A stretch of 64,000 nucleotides of DNA from Actinospineispora eucalypti (GTDB taxonomy: Bacteria > Actinomycetota > Actinomycetes > Mycobacteriales > Pseudonocardiaceae): NCBI GenBank assembly GCA_014208095.1, contig JACHMT010000002.1, positions 1,178,001 to 1,242,000 on the forward strand. The letters are read 5' to 3'. This document shows positions 16,326 through 26,117 of the stretch, piece after piece (within the stretch, counting starts at the first letter, position 1; each line of letters begins with the position of its first letter). Under the pieces are notes generated by a model. The model did no database searches and was not told the origin of the DNA. It saw nothing but the letters and a program-made list of their open reading frames with translations. Position numbers and translations under genes: made by a program.

Positions 16326-17306
16326 TCAGGAGCGCTCGCTCTGTTCGTAGACCTCCGAGGGCGGTCCGACGATCAGCGGATCGGGGATGCCGACGACCTC
16401 CGGGTCCTTGGCCGGGTAGTCCAGGTTGGAGAGCACCCAGCGCAGCGCGGCGATCCGGCCGCGCTTCTTGTCGTTGCTCTTCACCACGGTCCACGGCGCC
16501 TCGGGGATGTCGGTCCCGGCGAACATGGCCTCCTTGGCCCGGGTGTAGTCGTCCCACTTGTCCAGCGAGTTGAGGTCGATGGGGCTCAGCTTCCACTGCC
16601 GGAGCGGGTCGATCACCCGGATCCGGAACCGGGTGCGCTGCTCCTCGCGCGAGACGGAGAACCACAGCTTGATCAGGTGCACGCCGTTGTCCACCAGCGC
16701 ACGTTCCAGGCCGGGCACCTGGGTCATGAACTCCTGGTACTGCGCGTCGTCGCAGAAGCCCATCACCCGCTCCACCACCGCCCGGTTGTACCAGGACCGG
16801 TCGAACAGCACGATCTCCCCACCGGCCGGCAGCAGGCTGAAGTAGCGCTGGAAGTACCACTGGGTCTGCTCGCGCTCGGTCGGCTTGCCCAGCGCCACCA
16901 CCCGGGTGCCGCGCGGGTTGAGGTGCTCGGTGAACCGCTTGATCGTGCCGCCCTTGCCGGCGGCGTCCCGCCCCTCGAAGAGCACCACCACCCGCTGCCC
17001 GGTGTCCTTCACCCAGGACTGCATCTTCAGCAGCTCGATCTGCAGGCCGCGCTTGATCTCCTCGTACTGGTCGCGGCTCATCCGCTCGTCGTACGGGTAG
17101 TCCTGCCGCCAGGTGGTGATCTCTTCCCGGCCCTTGAACAGCACCGCGTCGTCGGCGTCCAGCTCCTTGACCATCCAGTCGCTGGCGTTGTCCAGCAGGT
17201 CCACCTGCCGCAACGCCTCGCGCAGCTCGTGTCTGGTCTTCTCGGAATGGCCCGCGGCGCGCGGCGTGTGCCGGAACCGCTCCACCGCCTGCTCAACCGA
17301 CGTCAT
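16326..17306 (-). CDS. ppk2: Polyphosphate kinase 2
   Basis: A 326-residue PPK2 with a single kinase domain. Walker A is EGRDAAGKGG (about residues 111-120), Walker B VLFDRSWYNR (D169), and the lid VSREEQRTRFRIR. PPK2 transfers phosphate between polyphosphate and ADP/GDP or AMP. Length and lack of duplication fit class I (ADP to ATP) best. ATG 17306 has GGAGGAC 8 bases upstream. It is upstream of the GH92 gene on the same strand but separated by about 65-200 bases, so probably its own unit. Confidence 0.95.
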   Translation of the reverse strand: MTSVEQAVERFRHTPRAAGHSEKTRHELREALRQVDLLDNASDWMVKELDADDAVLFKGREEITTWRQDYPYDERMSRDQYEEIKRGLQIELLKMQSWVKDTGQRVVVLFEGRDAAGKGGTIKRFTEHLNPRGTRVVALGKPTEREQTQWYFQRYFSLLPAGGEIVLFDRSWYNRAVVERVMGFCDDAQYQEFMTQVPGLERALVDNGVHLIKLWFSVSREEQRTRFRIRVIDPLRQWKLSPIDLNSLDKWDDYTRAKEAMFAGTDIPEAPWTVVKSNDKKRGRIAALRWVLSNLDYPAKDPEVVGIPDPLIVGPPSEVYEQSERS

Positions 17307-17397
17307 CGACAAGTCCTCCCGCTCCGCCACCTTCGATCCAAGGCAGTTTCCCCCTCGGCGGCCGCTCACGCGTCCCGGGCAAGGTGAACTTTTCGTG

Positions 17398-18279
17398 CTA
17401 GCGCTCAGGGCGCAGCGCGTCGAGCACCACGTTGACCGCCGCCCGGGACGGGGATCCGCGCCGCACCACGGCCGCCACCGTGCGGTTCACCGGCGTCACC
17501 AGCTCGCGGGTCACCACCCGGTAGCGCCGGTCCACCGCCAGCGCCGGCAGCAGCGCGACGGACAGGCCGGCCTCGACGTGCTGCAGCGTCATCAGGTAGT
17601 TGCGGAACCGGCCGGCCACTCGCGGCTCGAAACCCGACTCCCGGCACAGCCGCAGCGTCAGGTCGGCCATGTAGGAGCGCGGCAGGTCCAGCGCCCACCG
17701 CTCGTCGGCGTAGTTCGCCAGGTCGGCCGGCCCCCGGGGCGCCGGATGTTCGGGCGACGCGATCAGCAGGATCGGGTCCTGGGTCAGCGCCACCACGTCC
17801 AGGTCGGTGCCCAGCGGCAGCTCCACCAGGTCGGTGGTGGTGATGATGATGTCGGCGTCACCCCGGCGCAGGGCGGGGATGCTCTCGTGCGGCTCCAGCT
17901 CGAGCAGCTCCACGTCGAGGTGCGGGAACTCCCCGGCCAGCCGGGCCACCGCCGGCACGGCCAGCGTGTGGACCGCGCTCTGGAATGCCCCCAGCCGCAC
18001 CAGGCCGACCGGCTCCTCACCCAGGTCGCGCAGCTCCGACTCGACGGCCTGCATGTGGTCCAGGATCGCCCGCGACCGCTGCGCCAGGATCAGCCCGGCC
18101 GGGGTGAGCCGCACCCGCCGCCCGGTGCGCTCGAGCAGCGTCGCGGAGGTCTCCCGCTCCAGCACCGCGAGCTGCTGCGACACGGTGGACGCGCTCAGGT
18201 GGGCCGCCTGCGCCACCGCGCGAACCGTGCCGAGGGTGTCCAGCAGGCTCAGCAGCCGCAGCCGCCACGGGTTCAGCAT
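17398..18279 (-). CDS. LysR-family regulator, DgdR-like
   Basis: A 293-residue LysR protein: HTH at residues 1-60 (LRLLSLLDTLGTVRAVAQAAHLSASTVSQQLAVLE) and a periplasmic-binding-like effector domain from about 88. Divergent from a dialkylglycine decarboxylase gene; in Burkholderia cepacia the decarboxylase gene dgdA is likewise controlled by a divergent LysR gene, dgdR (established knowledge). A T-N11-A box lies in the intergenic region at 18293-18307. The start ATG is at 18279; no strong ribosome site is seen, as often for leaderless regulators. Confidence 0.9.
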   Translation of the reverse strand: MLNPWRLRLLSLLDTLGTVRAVAQAAHLSASTVSQQLAVLERETSATLLERTGRRVRLTPAGLILAQRSRAILDHMQAVESELRDLGEEPVGLVRLGAFQSAVHTLAVPAVARLAGEFPHLDVELLELEPHESIPALRRGDADIIITTTDLVELPLGTDLDVVALTQDPILLIASPEHPAPRGPADLANYADERWALDLPRSYMADLTLRLCRESGFEPRVAGRFRNYLMTLQHVEAGLSVALLPALAVDRRYRVVTRELVTPVNRTVAAVVRRGSPSRAAVNVVLDALRPER

Positions 18280-18290
18280 CTTGTCATCTT

Positions 18291-18309
18291 TGTTCGATAG
18301 AACCGAACA
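18291..18309. promoter_or_regulatory. LysR binding box
   Basis: TGTTCG-N7-CGAACA inverted repeat, containing the TTCG-N7-CGAA form of the T-N11-A LysR box, within the 87-bp gap between the divergent regulator and decarboxylase genes. Confidence 0.7.
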
Positions 18310-18366
18310 GGAAAGCCGGAATTGTGAGATGGACGCGTCGCATCGGCGGGTCCTACCGTCGAAGCC

Positions 18367-19695
18367 ATGGCCACCGTTCTCTCTCCCACCGCCGAGGCGT
18401 TCTGGACCGATGCCGACCGTCACCTGGTCCGTTACATCGGCGCCAACGCGTTCACCCCGGAGATCATCAACCGCGCCGAGGGCAGCTACCTGTTCACCGA
18501 GGACGGCCGGAGGATCCTCGACTTCACCTCCGGCCAGATGAGCGCGATCCTCGGCCACGGGCACCCGGAGATCGTGGACACCGTGGCGCGGCAGGTGGCC
18601 ACGCTGGACCACCTGTTCAGCGGAATGCTCAGCCGCCCCGTGGTGGACCTGGCCCGCCGGCTGGCCGGGACGCTGCCGGAGCCGCTGGAGAAGGTGCTGC
18701 TGCTGACCACCGGGGCCGAGTCGAACGAGGCGGCCATCCGGATGGCCAAGCTGGTCACCGGAAAGCACGAGGTCGTGTCCTTCGCCCGGTCCTGGCACGG
18801 CATGACGCAGGCGGCGGCGAACGCCACCTACAGCGCCGGCCGCAGGGGCTACGGCCCGGCCGCGCCCGGAAACTTCGCCATTCCCGCACCCAACACCTAC
18901 CGCCCCGACTTCACCACCGCCGACGGCGAGCTGGACTGGCGGCGGCAGTTGGACTTCGGGTTCGAGATGGTCGACGCGCAGTCGGTGGGCAGCCTGGCCG
19001 CCTGCCTGGTGGAGCCGATCCTCAGCTCCGGCGGGATCCTCGAACCCCCGCCCGGCTACCTCGCCGCGCTGCGGGACAAGTGCCGGGAACGGGGCATGCT
19101 GCTGATCCTGGACGAGGCCCAGACCGGGCTGTGCCGCACCGGCACCTGGTATGCCTTCGAGCGCGACGGCGTCGTCCCCGACATCCTCACCGTCTCCAAG
19201 ACCCTCGGCGCCGGCCTGCCCCTGGCGGCCCTGGTGACCAGCGCGGAGATCGAGGAGTCCGCGCACCGGCGGGACTTCCTGTTCTTCACCACGCATGCCT
19301 CCGACCCGCTGCCGGCGGCGGTCGGCAACACCGTGCTCGACGTGCTGCAACGGGACCGGATGGACGTGAGCACCGCGCAACTCGGGGGCGTCCTGCGGGC
19401 CGGCCTGGAACGGCTCGCCGACCGGCACGAGACCGTCGGCGACATCCGGGGGCGCGGCCTGCTGGCCGGCCTGGAGCTGGTGCTGGACCGGGACACCAAG
19501 CGCAGCTCCGACCAGCTGGGCGCACTGGTCACCCGGCGCTGCCTGGAGCTGGGCCTGCACGTCAACATCGTGCAGCTGCCCGGCATGGGCGGGGTCTTCC
19601 GGATCGCCCCGCCGCTGACCGCCACCGAGGAGGACCTCCAGCTCGGCCTGGACATCCTGGACGAGGCGATCGGCGACGCCACCCGGCGGATCTGA
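18367..19695 (+). CDS. dgdA: 2,2-dialkylglycine decarboxylase-like class III aminotransferase
   Basis: A 442-residue fold-type I PLP enzyme. K278 in TVSKTLGAGLP is the Schiff-base lysine; D249-E250 precede it in LILDEAQTGL. The SGQMSAILGHGHPEIV segment carries the Gln (Q57) that is needed for decarboxylation in dialkylglycine decarboxylase, and LFSGMLSRPVVDLA is nearly identical to that enzyme. It decarboxylates 2,2-dialkylglycines such as aminoisobutyrate to a ketone and then transaminates pyruvate. Sits divergent from its probable LysR activator/repressor. No ribosome site of note; ATG 18367 fits the family start. Confidence 0.85.
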   Translation: MATVLSPTAEAFWTDADRHLVRYIGANAFTPEIINRAEGSYLFTEDGRRILDFTSGQMSAILGHGHPEIVDTVARQVATLDHLFSGMLSRPVVDLARRLAGTLPEPLEKVLLLTTGAESNEAAIRMAKLVTGKHEVVSFARSWHGMTQAAANATYSAGRRGYGPAAPGNFAIPAPNTYRPDFTTADGELDWRRQLDFGFEMVDAQSVGSLAACLVEPILSSGGILEPPPGYLAALRDKCRERGMLLILDEAQTGLCRTGTWYAFERDGVVPDILTVSKTLGAGLPLAALVTSAEIEESAHRRDFLFFTTHASDPLPAAVGNTVLDVLQRDRMDVSTAQLGGVLRAGLERLADRHETVGDIRGRGLLAGLELVLDRDTKRSSDQLGALVTRRCLELGLHVNIVQLPGMGGVFRIAPPLTATEEDLQLGLDILDEAIGDATRRI

Positions 19696-20163
19696 GAGAG
19701 CGTTCTGAAACTCCGGCCTGTTTCGGTGAACGCCTTCCCGTGAGTGCTCGTCCTCGGCGGGCCGCGAATGCGGGTGTGGCGGGGCCGGGAGCCGAGGGAC
19801 AGTCGGCTCAGTGCGCCCGCCGCGGTTCGGGCGCTGGTTACCGAATGTGGTCGTTACGGGTCGTCGAGCGCAAGGTGAGTCCGGTCATTCCTTGATCGAA
19901 ACCGGACTCAGCTTGCGCTCGACGGGTGTGGCCATCCAGAACCGCCGAGCCGCCGCCACATTTATCCCACCAGTCACACGGGTCGTCACTCAAGGTGAGC
20001 ATCGGTCGGTCCGTGCCGGCGGTTCAGGGGGCGCGCCCGCCGAGCGGCGGCTCAGCCGCCTTTTGATCATGGATTCGGGCGACTGCGCTGCCACTCGGCG
20101 AAGCAAGCCGCGAGAAGCCGGCGCCGGCCGGCTACGCTCCGAGTTCCCAGACGCGCTCTGAGG
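19696..20163. other. Intergenic region between convergent genes
   Basis: About 470 bases between the convergent decarboxylase and oxidoreductase genes. It contains a long hairpin at 19863-19923 and otherwise no gene I trust; a 116-codon open frame (19811-20161) has no family resemblance and runs straight through the hairpin. Confidence 0.6.
19863..19923. repeat. Long inverted repeat (hairpin)
   Basis: Two 23-base arms that pair at 22 of 23 positions, beginning GTCGAGCGCAAG and ending CTTGCGCTCGAC, around a 15-base loop. It lies between convergent genes, so it could terminate both, but no T-tract follows on either strand and the stem is longer than a usual terminator. It may be a small non-autonomous palindromic element. 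Confidence 0.85.
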
Positions 20164-21069
20164 TCAGCCGCCGGGGACCAGCACGATCTTGCCCCGCGCG
20201 TGCCCGTTCTCCACCTCGGCCAGGGCCTCGCCGGCCTCGTCGAGGCCGCGCACCCGGCTGACGTGGGGGTCGAGCTGGCCGGCCGCGACCAGCCGGGCCA
20301 GCTCGACCAGCACCGACGTGTCGCGGTTGCGCACCACCTCGCGCCCGCCGAGCTGCTTCACCAGCGGTTTGTCCGCGACCGAGAACAGCCGGTCGGCCGG
20401 CACCAGCTCGGCGACCGCCCGCAGCGACGGCCCGCCGACCAGGTCCAACGCCCCGTCGACCCCGTCCGGCGCCGCCTCCCGGATGCGCTCCACCACACCC
20501 TCGCCGTAGGCCACCGGCACGGCTCCGAGGCCGGCGACCAGGTCCCGCTTGGCCGGGCTGGCCGTGCCCACCACCCTTAGCCCGCGCGACCGGGCGAGCT
20601 GCAGCATCGGGACGCCCACTCCGCCGCCGGCCCCGTTGACCAGCAGGGTCGCGCCGGCGGGCAGGGCCAGGTTGTCCAGCGCGTCGTAGGCGGTGCCGGC
20701 GGCCACCGGGAGCACGGCGGCGGACTCGGGGCTCACCCCGTCCGGCCGATGCGCCGCGAACGACGCGGTGACCAGCGCCTGCTCCGCCCAGCCGCCGACC
20801 ATCCCGGGGCAACCGCCGAACACCTCGTCACCGGGGGCGAAACCGGTCACCCCGGCGCCGAGGGCGACCACCGTGCCGGCCACTTCGCGCCCCAGCACGG
20901 CCGGCCCGGCGGTGCCGTACGAGCCCTCCCGGACCCGCCAGTCGCCCGGGTTGACCCCGGCCGCCCGCACCCGCACCAGCAGCTCGCCCGGCCCGGGCTC
21001 CGGCACCTCCACGTCCAGGAACGCCTGCTGCTCCGGTCCACCGACTCGGACAAACCCGTACGCCCGCAC
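20164..21069 (-). CDS. Zinc-free quinone oxidoreductase-like MDR dehydrogenase
   Basis: A 301-residue medium-chain dehydrogenase/reductase of the quinone-oxidoreductase branch. The N-terminal GroES-like fold ends with EVAGTVVALGAGVTGFAPGDEV and the Rossmann motif is LLVNGAGGGVGVPMLQLARSRG (about residues 142-163). The zinc ligands of alcohol dehydrogenases are absent. GTG 21067-21069 has GGGGAGGGG upstream and gives a family-length N-terminus. It probably reduces quinones or enones with NADPH. Divergent from katG, which may point to a shared redox-stress response, though no shared operator was recognised. Confidence 0.85.
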   Translation of the reverse strand: MRAYGFVRVGGPEQQAFLDVEVPEPGPGELLVRVRAAGVNPGDWRVREGSYGTAGPAVLGREVAGTVVALGAGVTGFAPGDEVFGGCPGMVGGWAEQALVTASFAAHRPDGVSPESAAVLPVAAGTAYDALDNLALPAGATLLVNGAGGGVGVPMLQLARSRGLRVVGTASPAKRDLVAGLGAVPVAYGEGVVERIREAAPDGVDGALDLVGGPSLRAVAELVPADRLFSVADKPLVKQLGGREVVRNRDTSVLVELARLVAAGQLDPHVSRVRGLDEAGEALAEVENGHARGKIVLVPGG

Positions 21070-21220
21070 TGTCCCCTCCCCGGTAATTCGCCTTCGCACA
21101 GCCTATCCGGCCAACCGGAAATCAACTTCGGGGCATGCGAATCGGCCGCCTTGATTGATGCCGAAAAATGGGTCATGCTCGGTGTGTACGGACACCGCTT
21201 GCGCTTCTCGAGGGATTCTC

Positions 21221-23452
<2,232 letters not shown>

Positions 23453-23622
23453 ACGGCGCGAGCGGTCCGGATTAGTGGTCACCCCTTGCTGGCGGAAATC
23501 ATCCGGCGTAAAGTCACAACCGCCTGGTTAGGCAAATGAAGCAATAAAAGAAGAATTCATCGCAAACGAATTCTCGCTTGCGCGGAATAATGGCGGTCGC
23601 GCACGCCATCACACTGAGACAA

Positions 23623-23656
23623 AGGAGTTGAAGTGTGCCCGCACGCTTCAACTCCT
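23623..23656. promoter_or_regulatory. Leader hairpin upstream of the PQQ operon
   Basis: Perfect 11-bp stem AGGAGTTGAAG/CTTCAACTCCT with an inner GTGC/GCAC stem. The left arm contains an AAAGGAG ribosome-site-like sequence 5 bases before GTG 23633, which opens a 33-codon frame ending at 23734, inside the next gene. If the leader is transcribed, the stem would hide that site; a translational switch is possible but untested. Confidence 0.5.
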
Positions 23657-23714
23657 GCCGTTCATCGCGATCACACGAAACAAATGAAGGTTCGGGATCA
23701 GGAGGTGAAGCCGG

Positions 23715-24173
23715 GTGACGAGCACGCAAGATAGAGCCGCCCTGCTGGACGAGCTCGGGTTGGACGAACAGAACAAGGCATCGATAGGACGAGTACTGGG
23801 CACCGGGAGCATCGGCCGGGCCACCGAGCGGGCCGACGGCGTGATGGAGGCGACCGTCCGTATCCGCCCGGACACGATCAGCTGGGAACCGTCGATCCTG
23901 GTCCTGCCGCACGGGGGTGATCTCGAGCTCGAGCTCATCAACGACGACCTCAACACGCACTGCGCGCTGCTGCCCAGCAACGGCGACCGCAAGTTCATCT
24001 GGTTGGTGAACCACTCGAAGGGCCGGGCCAAGCTCAACCTCGACGGGCCGGGCTACTACTGGTTCAGCTCGCCGACCGGCAACGACGAGGGCCGGGGCCT
24101 CACCGGGGCCATCGTGGTCATGGGCGACGTCCCGCCGGAGGCCCGCCTCGACCGACCCGACCAGCCGCGGTAG
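23715..24173 (+). CDS. Cupredoxin-like protein of the PQQ operon
   Basis: A 152-residue protein with a predicted cupredoxin-like beta-barrel (residues about 45-140: ATVRIRPDTISWEPSILVLPHGGDLELELIND, GYYWFSSP, LTGAIVVMG). Typical type I copper ligands are only partly present: one His in NTHCALLP, but SSPTGNDEGRG replaces the usual Cys-x-x-x-x-His loop. No signal peptide is visible. GTG 23715 has a near-perfect AGGAGGTGA upstream. It lies 14 bases before the PQQ dehydrogenase and could be an electron acceptor or structural partner for it (inference). Confidence 0.7.
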   Translation: MTSTQDRAALLDELGLDEQNKASIGRVLGTGSIGRATERADGVMEATVRIRPDTISWEPSILVLPHGGDLELELINDDLNTHCALLPSNGDRKFIWLVNHSKGRAKLNLDGPGYYWFSSPTGNDEGRGLTGAIVVMGDVPPEARLDRPDQPR

Positions 24174-24187
24174 AGAGGAGCGGACAG

Positions 24188-25873
24188 ATGACCGTCGAAT
24201 ACGTCGACGCCGGCGAAGCCATCGACCAGGGAGCGCTCAGCGGCAAGGCCGGAACCGCGCCCCCCGTGGTCGCCAACCTCACCTACGAGCGCATCCTGGA
24301 CGCCCGCTCGGAGCCGCACAACTGGCTCACCTACTACGGAGCCTACGACGGCCAGCGGTACAGCACGCTGGACCAGATCAACTCGGAGAACGTGAGCAAG
24401 CTGCGGCCCGCCTGGATGTTCCAGGCCGGCACCAGCGGCATGATCGCCGGCGCGTCGACCTATGCGTTCGAAGCCGCCCCGATCGTGGTGGACGGGGTGA
24501 TGTTCTGCTCCGGCTGGGACGGCTGGCTGTGGGCGCTGGATGCGGTGACCGGCGAGGAGCTCTGGCGGTACAAGCACGCGATCCCCTACGACGTCTCGCT
24601 GTGCTGCGGGAACGTGAACCGGGGCGTCGGGGTGGCCAAGGGCAAGGTCTTCATGGTCACCGCGAACGCGCACATCATCGCGCTGGACGCCACCAACGGC
24701 CAGAAGCTCTGGGACAAGACCTACGGTGACGTGCGAGCCGGCGAGAGCGGCACGGTCGCCCCGCTGGTGGTGAAGAACCTGGTCATCGTGGGCAGCTCCG
24801 GCGGCGAGTTCGGCTCGCGCGGCCACCTGGACGCGTTCGACCTGGACTCCGGCGAGCACCAGTGGCGCTGCTACATGGTGCCGAAACCCGGCGAGCCCGG
24901 CTCGGAAACCTGGCCGGCCGACGGCCAGGCGTGGGCCCGCGGTGGCGCGAACTGCTGGGTCACCAGCACCTTCGACCCGGAGACCAACCTGCTGTACGTG
25001 GGCACCGGCAACCCGGCACCCGACTTCGACGGGGCCGTCCGCGAGGGCGACAACCTCTACACCGACAGCATCGTCGCGGTGGACGTCGACGCCGGCCAGA
25101 TCCGCTGGCACTACCAGTGCACCCCGCACGACCTGTGGGACTACGACAGCACCATGGAGAACATCCTGTTCGACTCGGACGGGCGCAAGCTGCTCGGCCA
25201 CTTCGACAAGAACGGGTACTTCTTCGTACTGGACCGGGTGAGCGGCGCGCTGGTGAGCATCACGCCGTTCGTGGACCGGATCGACTGGGGCAACATCACC
25301 CGCGACGGCAAGGTCACGCCCGCGCGGTACCCGGACAAGGAAGGCGACCCGGTGCACTTCTTCCCGGGTCCGGCCGGGGCCAAGGAGTGGACGCACGCGT
25401 CGTACAGCCCGAAGACCGGGCTGTTCTACGTGCCGGTACAGGACGTCGGCGCCACGGCCACCCGGCGGCGCCGGGAGTTCAAGGAGGGCATCCCGTACTG
25501 GGGCGCCGGCGTCCAGGTGGACGCGGACAACATGGCGGGGTCGGTCAGCGCGTTCGACGCCAACGGCGAGGAGAAATGGCGCTGGCGCAACGACATCCCG
25601 ATGTGTGCGTCGACGCTGGCCACCGGTGGCGACCTGGTGTTCGCCGGCGAGCCGTCCGGCGAGTTCAACGCCCTGGACGCGCGCACCGGTGACCTGCTCT
25701 GGTCGTTCCAGTGCGGCAGCGGCCACCACAGCAGCCCGATCACCTACAGCGTCGACGGCAAGCAGTACGTCGCCGTTCCGGTCGGCTGGGGCGGCTGGAT
25801 CGAAGGCTTCCTACCCGGCATGCTCGGTGCGGGGCACGGAAGCGCTCTGATCGTCTTCGCCCTCCCGGACTGA
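24188..25873 (+). CDS. PQQ-dependent alcohol dehydrogenase, lanthanide type, no signal peptide
   Basis: A 561-residue eight-bladed beta-propeller quinoprotein (repeated W-docking motifs such as GWLWALDAVTGEELW, QKLW, DLLWSF). The vicinal disulfide C139-C140 over PQQ is present. Metal/PQQ residues are E207, N275, D318 and D320: the W-D-Y-D motif with the second Asp is the mark of lanthanide-using XoxF/ExaF-type enzymes (family knowledge). Unusually, the N-terminus MTVEYVDAGEAIDQ has no signal peptide, although these enzymes work outside the membrane in most bacteria. ATG 24188 has GAGGAG upstream. No cytochrome c gene is adjacent. Confidence 0.9.
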   Translation: MTVEYVDAGEAIDQGALSGKAGTAPPVVANLTYERILDARSEPHNWLTYYGAYDGQRYSTLDQINSENVSKLRPAWMFQAGTSGMIAGASTYAFEAAPIVVDGVMFCSGWDGWLWALDAVTGEELWRYKHAIPYDVSLCCGNVNRGVGVAKGKVFMVTANAHIIALDATNGQKLWDKTYGDVRAGESGTVAPLVVKNLVIVGSSGGEFGSRGHLDAFDLDSGEHQWRCYMVPKPGEPGSETWPADGQAWARGGANCWVTSTFDPETNLLYVGTGNPAPDFDGAVREGDNLYTDSIVAVDVDAGQIRWHYQCTPHDLWDYDSTMENILFDSDGRKLLGHFDKNGYFFVLDRVSGALVSITPFVDRIDWGNITRDGKVTPARYPDKEGDPVHFFPGPAGAKEWTHASYSPKTGLFYVPVQDVGATATRRRREFKEGIPYWGAGVQVDADNMAGSVSAFDANGEEKWRWRNDIPMCASTLATGGDLVFAGEPSGEFNALDARTGDLLWSFQCGSGHHSSPITYSVDGKQYVAVPVGWGGWIEGFLPGMLGAGHGSALIVFALPD

Positions 25874-25916
25874 CTTGAAGGGAGCCGCCGGAATGGGCCA
25901 GAGAGGAGGTGGATCA

Positions 25917-26012
25917 ATGGAGTCTCAGCTCGCCGCATGGGAGACCCCGGAGTTCGACGAGATCGCAGTCGCACCTGAGGTGACCATGTACGTGGCTCAG
26001 CTGGAGGACTAG
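25917..26012 (+). CDS. pqqA: PQQ precursor peptide PqqA
   Basis: A 31-residue peptide, MESQLAAW.TPEFDEIAVAP then EVTMY, then VAQLED. PqqA is the ribosomal precursor of pyrroloquinoline quinone: the Glu and Tyr of the E-x-x-x-Y motif (E21, Y25 here) are cross-linked to form the cofactor. GAGGAGG lies about 8 bases before ATG 25917; an in-frame ATG at 25893 would add 8 residues. It follows the PQQ enzyme by 43 bases, so both are likely co-transcribed. No pqqB, C, D or E is found in the window; they must be elsewhere if PQQ is made. Confidence 0.9.
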   Translation: MESQLAAWETPEFDEIAVAPEVTMYVAQLED

Positions 26013-26064
26013 CTAGCGCGGCACGCGCTAGCCCGAGCGTGCGCCCAGTTAGGCGCACGCGGGA
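26012..26064 (+). repeat. Two-hairpin dispersed repeat, copy 1
   Basis: Starts GCTAGCGCGGCACGCGCTAG, a hairpin of CTAGCGCG/CGCGCTAG, followed by a second hairpin GCGTGCGCC-N6-GGCGCACGC. The 53 bases recur with few changes and one gap at 48004-48055. This copy starts at the last base of pqqA's stop codon. Confidence 0.85.
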
Positions 26065-26074
26065 AACACAGACG

Positions 26075-26116
26075 GGCGATGGGGCGCCGGACAACGTTGT
26101 CCGGCGCCCCATCGCC
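26075..26116. terminator. Bidirectional terminator, perfect 42-bp palindrome
   Basis: A perfect palindrome with two 21-base arms and no loop, beginning GGCGATGGGGCGCC and ending GGCGCCCCATCGCC. It lies between pqqA and the convergent flavoprotein gene, whose stop codon (26118-26120) begins right after it. A bulged extension of three more pairs is possible. No strong T-tract, as common in actinobacteria. Confidence 0.8.
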
Positions 26117-26117
26117 G

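Noticed and set aside
12702..17306. Glycosyltransferase, GH92 and PPK2 as a natural-product or capsule cluster
   Set aside because: No polymerase, flippase or sugar-nucleotide genes are present; PPK2 is separated and probably independent.
19811..20161. 116-codon plus-strand frame between dgdA and the quinone-oxidoreductase-like gene
   Set aside because: It runs through both arms of the long hairpin, has no good ribosome site, and the product resembles nothing I know.
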